A DNA stretch of 38,287 nucleotides from assembly GCA_910579425.1 (NCBI GenBank), contig CAJTVL010000039.1, forward strand, positions 1 through 38,287, read 5' to 3'. Below are positions 31,783 through 38,287 of the stretch, one piece after another. Made by a program: the position numbers and the translations under genes. The notes under the pieces were generated by a model, which saw only the letters and a program-made list of their open reading frames with translations, was not told the origin of the DNA and did not search any database. This DNA comes from an uncultured Lachnospiraceae bacterium (lineage in GTDB: Bacteria > Bacillota > Clostridia > Lachnospirales > Lachnospiraceae). Position 1 is the stretch's first letter; every line of letters starts with the position of its first letter.

Positions 31783-32476
31783 TTTCCTGCTTTACAGAAC
31801 CTGAAATAGGTTCTCTCTCCTCGCTGCTTCCTGAAACAAATCCCATCTCCGGATGCGTTAAAAGTATCATTCCGCCTCCTGCCTCGTCGAGAAAGGTATA
31901 GTCACTATCCCAAAAGACAAACGATTCGAAATCAAATTCATTCAGCCCCATATAGGCAAAATTTGTAACTGCCAATAAACGTTCTTCTACAAATTCATCT
32001 ATATCCTCTTCTCCTTCTTCCTCGAAAATCCCCTCTTGTTCCCATTCCCTGTATTCTTCTGCAAAAAGCTCCCGAAGATATATTTCATCTTTTATATTAA
32101 TACTGGCAACTGTTGCACCTTCATAATCTCGTTCATATTCAATGAACATGGCAAGCAGATACTCCCCATATTCATCAAAAGTATATTCATATTTTTCATC
32201 CAACAGCTCTTCATACATCCTTTCAAGCTTCCTGGCTATTGTGGAAGTAATCTCTTCTTTGGGAACATTAATAGGACTTCCTATATTTTCCGCATGAAAT
32301 TCGTAAATTTCTATTAGTCTTTCAATCTCTTCTTCCCCTATTGAAATATGACGGCTGGCCTTTTCAATCCCAAGGCATCTTAAAAACCCTCTTGCAATCT
32401 CATTCGAAATTGTTCTTTGCATCACTTCATTTATCCAATTCGGTAGCCTATACATATAAGTTTTTCCTTTCTCCAT
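31775..32476 (-). CDS. Acidic protein of unknown function
   Basis: The 233-residue protein is not recognised. It begins MEKGKTYMYRLPNWINEVMQRTISNEIARGF, is strongly acidic (dense Glu/Asp, for example EEEGEEDIDEFVEERLL), has no membrane segment or signal peptide, and is mostly predicted helical. Starts at 32476 (AAAGGG upstream) and 32455 (AAGGA upstream, giving MYRLPNW) are both possible. It overlaps the remnant of the AAA gene by eight bases, so the two may once have been co-translated. High acidity would suit a nucleic-acid mimic or inhibitor, but nothing direct supports that. Confidence 0.65.
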   Translation of the reverse strand: MEKGKTYMYRLPNWINEVMQRTISNEIARGFLRCLGIEKASRHISIGEEEIERLIEIYEFHAENIGSPINVPKEEITSTIARKLERMYEELLDEKYEYTFDEYGEYLLAMFIEYERDYEGATVASINIKDEIYLRELFAEEYREWEQEGIFEEEGEEDIDEFVEERLLAVTNFAYMGLNEFDFESFVFWDSDYTFLDEAGGGMILLTHPEMGFVSGSSEEREPISGSVKQEIE

Positions 32477-32559
32477 TCATTTCCCTTTGCCATGTTTCCA
32501 GTATACCCGCTCCCCATTTCAGAATCAACCAAAAGCCCCTCTCACCGTTTGTCACTATT

Positions 32560-32997
32560 TTACCTTTTCTTCCTTCTCATCCTGAAAAACCGGTCCGGCA
32601 CCTCAAACACCAGCACAATCCCAAGCACAATGGCAAAGGCGGCTTTGATTGCCGCGAACCCGTTCTCTGCCGCCTGCGCCGGGCGGTCTGTCACAAGATA
32701 ATATGCCGTCCAGTAAATTCCCGCCCCCGGCACCAGAGGAAAAATACCCGTAGTCAAAAACACTGTGGCCGGGCACCTCTCCCAGACTGCCAGAAAACGG
32801 GACAGGAAAACCACCAGGAAGGTTGCAAAAAGCGTCGCCTCCGTAGCCGTGCATGGAGTATAACCTGTGAGCGCCAAATAAAGACACCAGCCCGCACCTC
32901 CCACAAAACCGCAGTAAGCATAATACTGCCGTGGCACACCATAAAGGACTGAAAACGCCACCGTTCCAAAAAAGGCGCCAACCACCTGACCGATCAT
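32560..32997 (-). CDS. ThrE-type transporter, small subunit (YjjB-like)
   Basis: The 145-residue membrane protein begins MIGQVVGAFFGTVAFSVLYGVP and has four to five hydrophobic helices, with FPLVPGAGIYWTAYYLVT near the end, matching the ThrE_2 half of two-part exporters. With the larger subunit directly upstream it should form a YjjP/YjjB pair; E. coli YjjPB exports succinate, and ThrE exports threonine. The ATG at 32997 overlaps the stop of the larger gene (ATGA) and has GGGGGGA upstream; longer frames read through the neighbour and are not credible. It is the last gene of the five-gene operon. Confidence 0.86.
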   Translation of the reverse strand: MIGQVVGAFFGTVAFSVLYGVPRQYYAYCGFVGGAGWCLYLALTGYTPCTATEATLFATFLVVFLSRFLAVWERCPATVFLTTGIFPLVPGAGIYWTAYYLVTDRPAQAAENGFAAIKAAFAIVLGIVLVFEVPDRFFRMRRKKR

Positions 32998-33806
32998 AGC
33001 AAAATCCCCCCAAACACACGGTGATAAACAATAAACATTACGCCCACACCAATTGCCACGCTCAAAAACACCAAAATTGCATCCAGAAGCCTCACTGCCC
33101 CGGAAATATAATCTCCGTCTGCAATATCCCGTATCCCGTTGGTAAAAGCGACTCCCGGCACAAGGGGCATGATCGAGCCTATGATCATTCGGCTTAAATC
33201 TTCTCCCAGGCCCAGCCGGTAACTGAGGATACAGATGAGGGTCACCAATACACCGCCGCAAAGATTTTTCGTTATCTTGGACATGCGAAGCCTACTCACT
33301 GATAGTACATAAATATATAGAAGGAAGCCGGACACGAATGCCACCCCGCTGTCCGCCAGGCTTCCCCCGAGAAGATAGCAAAAGCAGGCGCTGCCAACTC
33401 CTGATGACAGTACCTGTATGTGGGAGCGCTTTCCCGGCATCTGCCGTATCTGCTCCAGCTTTTGCCTAGTCTGCTCTATGGTGTAGCGCCCCTCCTCCAC
33501 CTCCCGGGAGAGCTGATTTACTGCCACTACCCGGTCAAACCGCGCTCCCTTCACCGGAATGTGCAGAACCTTTGCAAACTGTCCCTCCGGGCCGCCCGGG
33601 GTTCGGCTTCCTGTGGTAAAAATACCGTTGCTCAACACAAAAAAACTTTCGGATTCCACTCCAAAATGCCGGCATATCCGTTCCATGGTTTCCTCCACTC
33701 TGGAAATCTCCGCCCCGTTTTCCAGCAGGATATGCCCGGCCGTCATGGCAACCTCCATGACCTTATTATCATCCTGAACCGATTGCATCTTTATTTGCTT
33801 CCCCAT
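32994..33806 (-). CDS. ThrE-type transporter, large subunit (YjjP-like)
   Basis: The 270-residue protein has a soluble N-terminal part (about 1-125, with GHILLENGAEISRVEETMERICRHFG, the ThrE/YjjP signature, and the FVLSNGIFTT strand). About five membrane helices follow, with IIGSIMPLVPGVAFTNGIRDIADGDYISG. This is the standard large half of split ThrE exporters. The ligand is not predicted. Its ATG shares one base with the stop codon of the AlkZ/EVE gene (TAATG), so it is translated as part of a DNA-processing operon, an unusual neighbour for an exporter. Confidence 0.88.
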   Translation of the reverse strand: MGKQIKMQSVQDDNKVMEVAMTAGHILLENGAEISRVEETMERICRHFGVESESFFVLSNGIFTTGSRTPGGPEGQFAKVLHIPVKGARFDRVVAVNQLSREVEEGRYTIEQTRQKLEQIRQMPGKRSHIQVLSSGVGSACFCYLLGGSLADSGVAFVSGFLLYIYVLSVSRLRMSKITKNLCGGVLVTLICILSYRLGLGEDLSRMIIGSIMPLVPGVAFTNGIRDIADGDYISGAVRLLDAILVFLSVAIGVGVMFIVYHRVFGGILL

Positions 33807-34909
33807 TATTTTTCCATCTCGCTTTTCAGCTCTTTTGGCATATTTCTCGGTCCCCGCACTGCATATACGCCAAACTTCTTGATTCTCTCAAATGACCATG
33901 TCCCTGACCCATACTTCTCCAGAAGTTCCAGCTTCATTGCCGTTTTTACCGTTACATTATCGTCAGAATACTGCCAGGGGATGTCTGTCTCAATTGCTCT
34001 GCACTTATATAAGATGGAGGAATACGGCGCCGCTACATACATATAGATACTGTCCCCCACATGAATATCACTGCTCTGTTTCCATGTGATAATATTGGAT
34101 TTTTCAAAAGCGCCAACCACATCATAATATTTTGGATTTGCCGGGACGATCCAATCCTTTGCCGTGGTGCGGCCGGACTTTCTCCTTGGCGCAGGACTGC
34201 CGGCCTTTGATATGCCAACCATTCTGTGGATCTGAGTCTCAGTCTCTTTCGGATAAAGGGCTTTCATCCACCCTACAATCCTGTCCCATGATTCTGACGG
34301 CTCTTCCTGATAAGCAGAAGTCACATAATCATACCCCCACAGGTGCTCCGGTGTGGAATATACTGCAATCGACCAGCCATAATTCTCGCCTCTCTTATTT
34401 TTTCTCTGCCTGAAATCACTTATGCAAAGATACATCCTCATTTCAAGATCGGCCATGGTTCCTTCAAAGTTCTTTTCTCCGCCCTTTCCAAATCCTGCAT
34501 TCTGTTTCACTTCAAAGGAATACAGTTCCGTATCCTTATTCTCTTCTGCAAACAGATCCATGATCTTCTTCTGACGCATAGACGCTTTCTCGTCGTCCCA
34601 CAAAGCATCAAAATCATATCCGTCCCTGCGATAATTGGCAAAATAGGGAAACCAGTCTCTGGAAATAAATCCTGCCCTCTTATCAAAGAACTTTCCATAA
34701 GCCATCTGTCCGCTTCCGGCTATGACTTTACGCCACTCCCAAGGATCTCTCTGTGCATCACCGCTCCACCAGTCCCCGGAAAACGTACGCTCCTCCAGGG
34801 AAAAACCGGGAATGTCATTTTTAAACAGCGGCAAAAAGCCTGTTTTCTTTATGTATGCAATTGCTTCTTCCGCATTATGAATGCGCTCAAAATTATTTGA
34901 CAAACACAT
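33806..34909 (-). CDS. AlkZ-related protein fused to a C-terminal EVE-like domain
   Basis: Residues 1-230 match the AlkZ-related group (NAEEAIAYIKKTGFLPLF, DIPGFSLEE, DPWEWR, AYGKFFDKRAGFISRDWFPYFANYRRDGYDF), distant relatives of the interstrand-crosslink glycosylase AlkZ/YcaQ. After a basic linker (about 236-250), residues 252-360 look like an EVE/PUA-like domain: WIVPANPKYYDVVGAF, then TWKQSSDIHVGDSIYMYVAAP and GSGTWSFERIKKFGVYAVRGPRNMP. EVE domains bind modified bases and occur in restriction and defence proteins. Such a fusion could find and act on altered DNA. The ATG directly follows the helicase stop with GAGGGG in front; activity is not established. Confidence 0.75.
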   Translation of the reverse strand: MCLSNNFERIHNAEEAIAYIKKTGFLPLFKNDIPGFSLEERTFSGDWWSGDAQRDPWEWRKVIAGSGQMAYGKFFDKRAGFISRDWFPYFANYRRDGYDFDALWDDEKASMRQKKIMDLFAEENKDTELYSFEVKQNAGFGKGGEKNFEGTMADLEMRMYLCISDFRQRKNKRGENYGWSIAVYSTPEHLWGYDYVTSAYQEEPSESWDRIVGWMKALYPKETETQIHRMVGISKAGSPAPRRKSGRTTAKDWIVPANPKYYDVVGAFEKSNIITWKQSSDIHVGDSIYMYVAAPYSSILYKCRAIETDIPWQYSDDNVTVKTAMKLELLEKYGSGTWSFERIKKFGVYAVRGPRNMPKELKSEMEK

Positions 34910-37423
34910 TTACTTCCCCTCACCTGCGTATCTTCTTCGGTAATATTCCATTGTTCTGTATTCCAGTATGTCCTCCATGTGGTCCTTAAAGGCCGGACTT
35001 TTCACCGCAACTGCCAGTTCTTTCCTGAGAGCCAGGGCATATCCTTCTTTATCTGTAAAAAATCCTTTTCCCGAGGCTTTCAAAAACTTGACCGGCATAC
35101 TCTTCGCCTTATTAAGATGCTGTTTGTCTGTCATCCTTTTATAATCTTCATAGGACATATCCGGGGCAAAGTCCCTCCAATTTCTTCCTGTATTAAAAAA
35201 CTCCTTCCAGCTTTCAAGCAGTTCCTCGTCAGTAACTGCCATCCTAATATTTCCGTGATTGTAGAAGCCATATAAAACGGGCATCTTATAAACCTTCTGC
35301 ATGTCTGTCGTCTCGATAACAGCCAGAAATTCCCTTCCTATACCACGATATAACTTCTCTTCCTCCGCCGACAGCTCATGTAGCTCCTGCAAAAAATCCA
35401 TATATCCGCGGAACGGATTTTCCTTTGCATGCTTCACACAGTATTGATATACTTCGTCTTCCATATAAGTAAAAAACTCCATACGTGTGAGAACTTTTCC
35501 CTCCAGCAATTCCTTTACCCTGTAATATTCCTGCCGAATCCGCTCCCTGATAGACAGAGATTTTTTGTCCAATTCTTTGAAAAGGTCTATCAGACGCAGA
35601 TCAAAATCTACGATACAATCGTCCGGATATTCAATATTATAATAATCCCTGCTTCCCTCCGGCGCCGCTTCACTATAGCTTTTTCCTCCACTTAGAAGCA
35701 ATGGCGCTCTTCCTGCCTTTTCATAATTGCCTATAAAATCTAAAACATTCAGATATTCTTTTCCCTTACAGGTGCGCAGCCCCCGCCCCAATTGCTGCAA
35801 AAATATCACCGGCGACTCTGTAGGGCGCAGAAACATAACCATATCCAGGGCAGCAATATCCACTCCCTCATTAAACATGTCCACGGAAAAAATTACCCTT
35901 ATTTCCTCGTTCCTCAGCTTTTCAATTGCCTTATCCCTGTCCTCGGAAAATACCCCTTCCGCGCTGCTGTAAACAGCAACCGCCTCTATTCCCCGCTTAC
36001 AAAATTCCCTCGCCATCTCCTGCGCATGTTCTCTGGAACAGCAAAATCCTAACGCCCTCCTGGAACGGTATTTCATATAATACCGGTAAATCAGATCATA
36101 TCTTCGGACATTACCAATGTAAGTTTCATTCAGTTCTTTCTCGTTGTAACGGCCCTTCAAAAGATGCAAAGAAGAATAATCGGTATCATCATAAATTCCA
36201 TAATAATGGAACGGAACCAAAATCCCCTTATTGATTGCTTCTTTCAGGGAAATCTCATAGGGAACATTATAATCACAAATCTCATAAATGTTCCTGCCAT
36301 CCATTCTCTCTGGTGTGGCAGTAAGGCCAAGCAAAAACTGCGGCCTGAAATAATTTACAATTTTCTGATATTGGTCATTGACGGCGTGATGAAATTCATC
36401 AATCACCAGATAGTCAAAATAATCCGGCTTAAAATAATGTTCTGTTAAATATTCCTCTCTTCCAAGCGTTGCCACAGAGGCGAAAATGACCGACTTATCC
36501 GTATCCTTTTGCTTCCCGCCAAAGAAACCGTAATCTTCCGATTCTCTCACGTTTTTGAACGCCTCCGCCGCCTGCTTTAATATTTCCTCCCTGTGCGCCA
36601 CAAACAATACCCGTTTGTACTTTGCAGAATCAAACGCGGCCAGATATGTTTTTCCAATTCCTGTCGCTGCCTGCACCAGCCCCTTTACGGCTCCCTCCGT
36701 CCGGCTTTCCTCCAGCGCGTACAAAGCCTCAATCTGGGCCCCTCTGGGTCTGAAAAAAGGCTCCACCCGAGCCGTCCTGTCTGCACCTGTGCCGTCCTCT
36801 AAATCATCATATCGGGCTAAATCCCTTGCTACAGCCGGTCTGTGCCAGTTTTTAGAATACCTAGCCAACTCCCCATGGTCAATTACAATTGAATGATGCT
36901 CGAACAGCTCCAGAAATGTCTCATAAAATAAGGCAAAATTTTTATCGTCGGCATCTTTGCTAAATCGGTAATTCCATTCTATACCGGAGGTCAATGCACT
37001 TCTGGAAATATTGGAGGAGCCAATGTATATTTCACCTGTCTTTTCATAGTGAAATATGTATGACTTCGGGTGGAAAGAACGGCTTTTGTCATTGTAAAAC
37101 CTTAAATCCACCCTATTTCCCAACTCCTTTTTAATCAGGTACAGGGCAGACGGCTGCGTAATACCCAGATAGTTTCCTGTAAGAATCCGTATCGGTACTC
37201 CCCGGTTCAACGCCGCCCTTAAATCTGACAAAATCATCCTCACACCTGATTCCATAAGAAACGAGACAATAATATCGATCTGTCTGGCTTTGAGTATACT
37301 CATTTTAAGCTGGTAATACAGAAAACGGTTTCTGTTCCTGTCCCCGGTCATTACATCGGTGGTTTCAATATCATCATATCTCTCTTCAAAATTTACTTTT
37401 TCCGCAAGATCAGATTGAGCCAT
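34910..37423 (-). CDS. PLD-nuclease/SF2 helicase fusion
   Basis: This 837-residue protein has an N-terminal phospholipase-D-like domain with His118-x-Lys120 (FHPKSYIF) and GSSNISRSAL; the position normally Asp four residues after Lys is His125. An SF2 (DEAD/ResIII) motor follows: Walker A ATGIGKT (253-259), DEFH (342-345), TATPER (368-373) and QQLGRGLR (543-550). The last 250 residues have an all-helical look and no firm assignment. PLD plus helicase fusions can translocate on and cut DNA and are often found in defence loci. It overlaps the methyltransferase gene by 31 bases and abuts the AlkZ/EVE gene, so all three should act together. Confidence 0.9.
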   Translation of the reverse strand: MAQSDLAEKVNFEERYDDIETTDVMTGDRNRNRFLYYQLKMSILKARQIDIIVSFLMESGVRMILSDLRAALNRGVPIRILTGNYLGITQPSALYLIKKELGNRVDLRFYNDKSRSFHPKSYIFHYEKTGEIYIGSSNISRSALTSGIEWNYRFSKDADDKNFALFYETFLELFEHHSIVIDHGELARYSKNWHRPAVARDLARYDDLEDGTGADRTARVEPFFRPRGAQIEALYALEESRTEGAVKGLVQAATGIGKTYLAAFDSAKYKRVLFVAHREEILKQAAEAFKNVRESEDYGFFGGKQKDTDKSVIFASVATLGREEYLTEHYFKPDYFDYLVIDEFHHAVNDQYQKIVNYFRPQFLLGLTATPERMDGRNIYEICDYNVPYEISLKEAINKGILVPFHYYGIYDDTDYSSLHLLKGRYNEKELNETYIGNVRRYDLIYRYYMKYRSRRALGFCCSREHAQEMAREFCKRGIEAVAVYSSAEGVFSEDRDKAIEKLRNEEIRVIFSVDMFNEGVDIAALDMVMFLRPTESPVIFLQQLGRGLRTCKGKEYLNVLDFIGNYEKAGRAPLLLSGGKSYSEAAPEGSRDYYNIEYPDDCIVDFDLRLIDLFKELDKKSLSIRERIRQEYYRVKELLEGKVLTRMEFFTYMEDEVYQYCVKHAKENPFRGYMDFLQELHELSAEEEKLYRGIGREFLAVIETTDMQKVYKMPVLYGFYNHGNIRMAVTDEELLESWKEFFNTGRNWRDFAPDMSYEDYKRMTDKQHLNKAKSMPVKFLKASGKGFFTDKEGYALALRKELAVAVKSPAFKDHMEDILEYRTMEYYRRRYAGEGK

Positions 37424-37983
37424 TTCTCCTCACCTCTTTCGGGACGCACATCGGATGTTATCCACTGTTCTTCTGTCTCCAGGCCCTCTGTTTTTTGCAT
37501 AAACTCTGCAAAAGAATCCTCTGTCATATCCGTAAAAAATCTCCCGTTTCTTTGCCCTGAAAAGCTCCCGTATTTAAAAGAAGTATAAATAATACCTTTC
37601 TCTTTCAGGGCCACAGCCATCCTGCTCATGACCCCCGCAAGTTCCTGTAAGGGTAAATGCAAAATGGAAGAGCAGGCCCAGATCCCGTCATACTTCTCCT
37701 TTTCGGATAATTCCTGAAAAAGCATATGCCTTACTCCCACGCCTGTGTATCGGGCAGCTAGCCTGCACATTTCCTCGGAACCGTCTATGGCTTCTACCTG
37801 GTACCCCTGTTCCAAAAAATATCTGGTATCTCTGCCGGAGCCGCAGCCAAAATCCAAAATAAACGCACCTTTTTTTAATCTGGACAAGAATCTCTGTTGT
37901 GTCTGCGTAAAATCGACAAATAATGTGTTTTCGATAAATTTATCTGCGTTGATGTTGTAGTAATTGATTGTAGTGTTTTGCAT
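37393..37983 (-). CDS. Class I SAM-dependent methyltransferase
   Basis: The 196-residue enzyme has the SAM motif I ILDFGCGSGRDTRYFLEQG, the acidic ribose contact VEAIDGSEEM and a later YDGIWACSSILHLP (motif IV-like). There is no DNA-methylase DPPY/NPPY or PC motif, so it is closer to TehB-like small-molecule or protein methyltransferases than to a restriction methylase. It starts the five-gene operon, with a good promoter 27 bases upstream and GAGG about eight bases before the ATG. Its last 31 bases overlap the helicase gene. Whether it modifies DNA, RNA or a small molecule cannot be told from sequence. Confidence 0.85.
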   Translation of the reverse strand: MQNTTINYYNINADKFIENTLFVDFTQTQQRFLSRLKKGAFILDFGCGSGRDTRYFLEQGYQVEAIDGSEEMCRLAARYTGVGVRHMLFQELSEKEKYDGIWACSSILHLPLQELAGVMSRMAVALKEKGIIYTSFKYGSFSGQRNGRFFTDMTEDSFAEFMQKTEGLETEEQWITSDVRPERGEEKWLNLILRKK

Positions 37984-38009
37984 CGTAAAGGCCTCATTCC
38001 TTTATACAT

Positions 38010-38038
38010 AGTATATCTGCTTTACCTTTAAAAATCAA
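38010..38038 (-). promoter_or_regulatory. Vegetative promoter of the methyltransferase-helicase operon
   Basis: Minus strand -35 TTGATT (38038-38033), 17-base spacer, -10 TATACT (38015-38010). Predicted start near 38003, some 20 bases before the ATG at 37983. Confidence 0.82.
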
Positions 38039-38154
38039 TGAAACGTGAGCATTCCATTTTAACCTATACGATCGAGTAGAGAAGATTTTCCCCCTACTCG
38101 CCGCACGGCCCAATATGGCGTCAGCAGCAGGTTTCCTTATGCAGGCCTGCGCAT

Positions 38155-38182
38155 AAAAAAGGATACCCATTTCAGGTATCCT
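38155..38182 (-). terminator. Terminator of a gene beyond the right edge
   Basis: GGATACC/GGTATCC arms (38161-38167 and 38175-38181, plus an outer A-T pair) with a 7-base loop, followed on the minus strand by TTTTTT (38160-38155). It should end a minus-strand transcript entering from the right. Confidence 0.75.
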
Positions 38183-38287
38183 CCATATATTTATATCTAA
38201 TATAAGCTTTACCATACCACCACATAAAGCACATAGGTTCTTGATTTTGTTTGTGCCGTTATTTATACTTATGGCAACGGCAAAAAT
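38183..38287. other. Right-edge sequence without a recognisable gene
   Basis: No credible reading frame, tRNA or other RNA gene was seen between the terminator at 38155-38182 and the right edge; it may be the 3' part of a transcript beginning outside. Confidence 0.5.

Noticed and set aside
38073..38100. CGAGTAG/CTACTCG hairpin
   Set aside because: A 7-bp stem with a 14-base loop and no T-run on either strand; not convincing as a terminator or operator.
37994..38215. 73-codon minus-strand ORF upstream of the methyltransferase
   Set aside because: It runs through both the terminator at 38155-38182 and the promoter at 38010-38038, has no ribosome site and no family features.
1..38287. CRISPR arrays, tRNA/rRNA genes, insertion sequences or prophage genes
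   Set aside because: No regularly spaced direct repeats, cloverleaf sequences, transposase or phage structural proteins were recognised. The palindrome at 14989-15204 has no transposase.

Overview
The window looks like a chromosomal segment of a motile Gram-positive anaerobe, most likely a Lachnospiraceae (Clostridia) member. The basis is consistent AGGAGG-type ribosome sites, FliW/CsrA control of flagellin, three SigD-type (sigma-28) promoters, YesM/YesN-type sugar sensing and the AAA/PD-(D/E)XK (DUF1703) ATPases common in that family. The genus cannot be fixed from the sequence.

Region 1 (1-11.1 kb, all minus strand) is a late flagellar cluster. Transcription runs flgM-flgN-flgK-flgK-flgL-fliW-csrA, then (terminator and new promoter) flaG-fliD-fliS-fliT-like, then (new promoter) flagellin, which runs off the left edge. 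Each of the three units starts with the same SigD pattern, TAAA-N15-TCCGATAT/C. The flagellin leader carries a hairpin with GGA in its loop just upstream of a GGA-containing Shine-Dalgarno, the arrangement known for CsrA repression of flagellin. The anti-sigma factor, CsrA, its antagonist FliW and their targets therefore lie together. The hook-filament junction proteins are unusual: there are two different tandem FlgK paralogues, and FlgL (535 aa) and FliD (701 aa) are much enlarged.

Region 2 (11.1-16 kb) holds pyrimidine salvage and peptidase genes. uraA (uracil permease) has a strong promoter and a leader that can form three nested helices. Next come an S58 self-processing peptidase and a beta-lactamase-like hydrolase, and then divergent upp. 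Between the two divergent promoters lies a roughly 216-bp imperfect palindrome with a perfect 22-bp core arm.

Region 3 (16-26 kb, minus strand) is a sugar-uptake and sensing operon. YesN-like regulator, YesM/LytS-like kinase, a membrane-anchored sugar-binding protein, a second lipoprotein binding protein, MglB, MglA, MglC and a small single-pass protein with one InlB-type B-repeat follow one another. A perfect terminator hairpin sits between mglB and mglA, so the binding protein is probably made in excess over the transporter.

Region 4 (26-32.5 kb) is an accessory patch: an AAA/PD-(D/E)XK ATPase with a replaced N-terminus; an AbiF/AbiD-type HEPN protein preceded by its own promoter and a short structured RNA ending in a terminator; a GDSL/SGNH hydrolase with a 17-codon upstream ORF; a DUF3796 membrane protein plus XRE regulator; a deleted and frameshifted second copy of the AAA gene; and an acidic protein of unknown function.

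Region 5 (32.5-38.3 kb, minus strand) is a five-gene operon in which every junction abuts or overlaps: SAM methyltransferase, PLD-nuclease/SF2 helicase fusion, AlkZ-related protein fused to an EVE-like domain, and the two halves of a ThrE-type transporter. It is the best candidate here for an undescribed nucleic-acid-processing or defence module. No tRNA, rRNA, IS element, prophage or CRISPR array was recognised.
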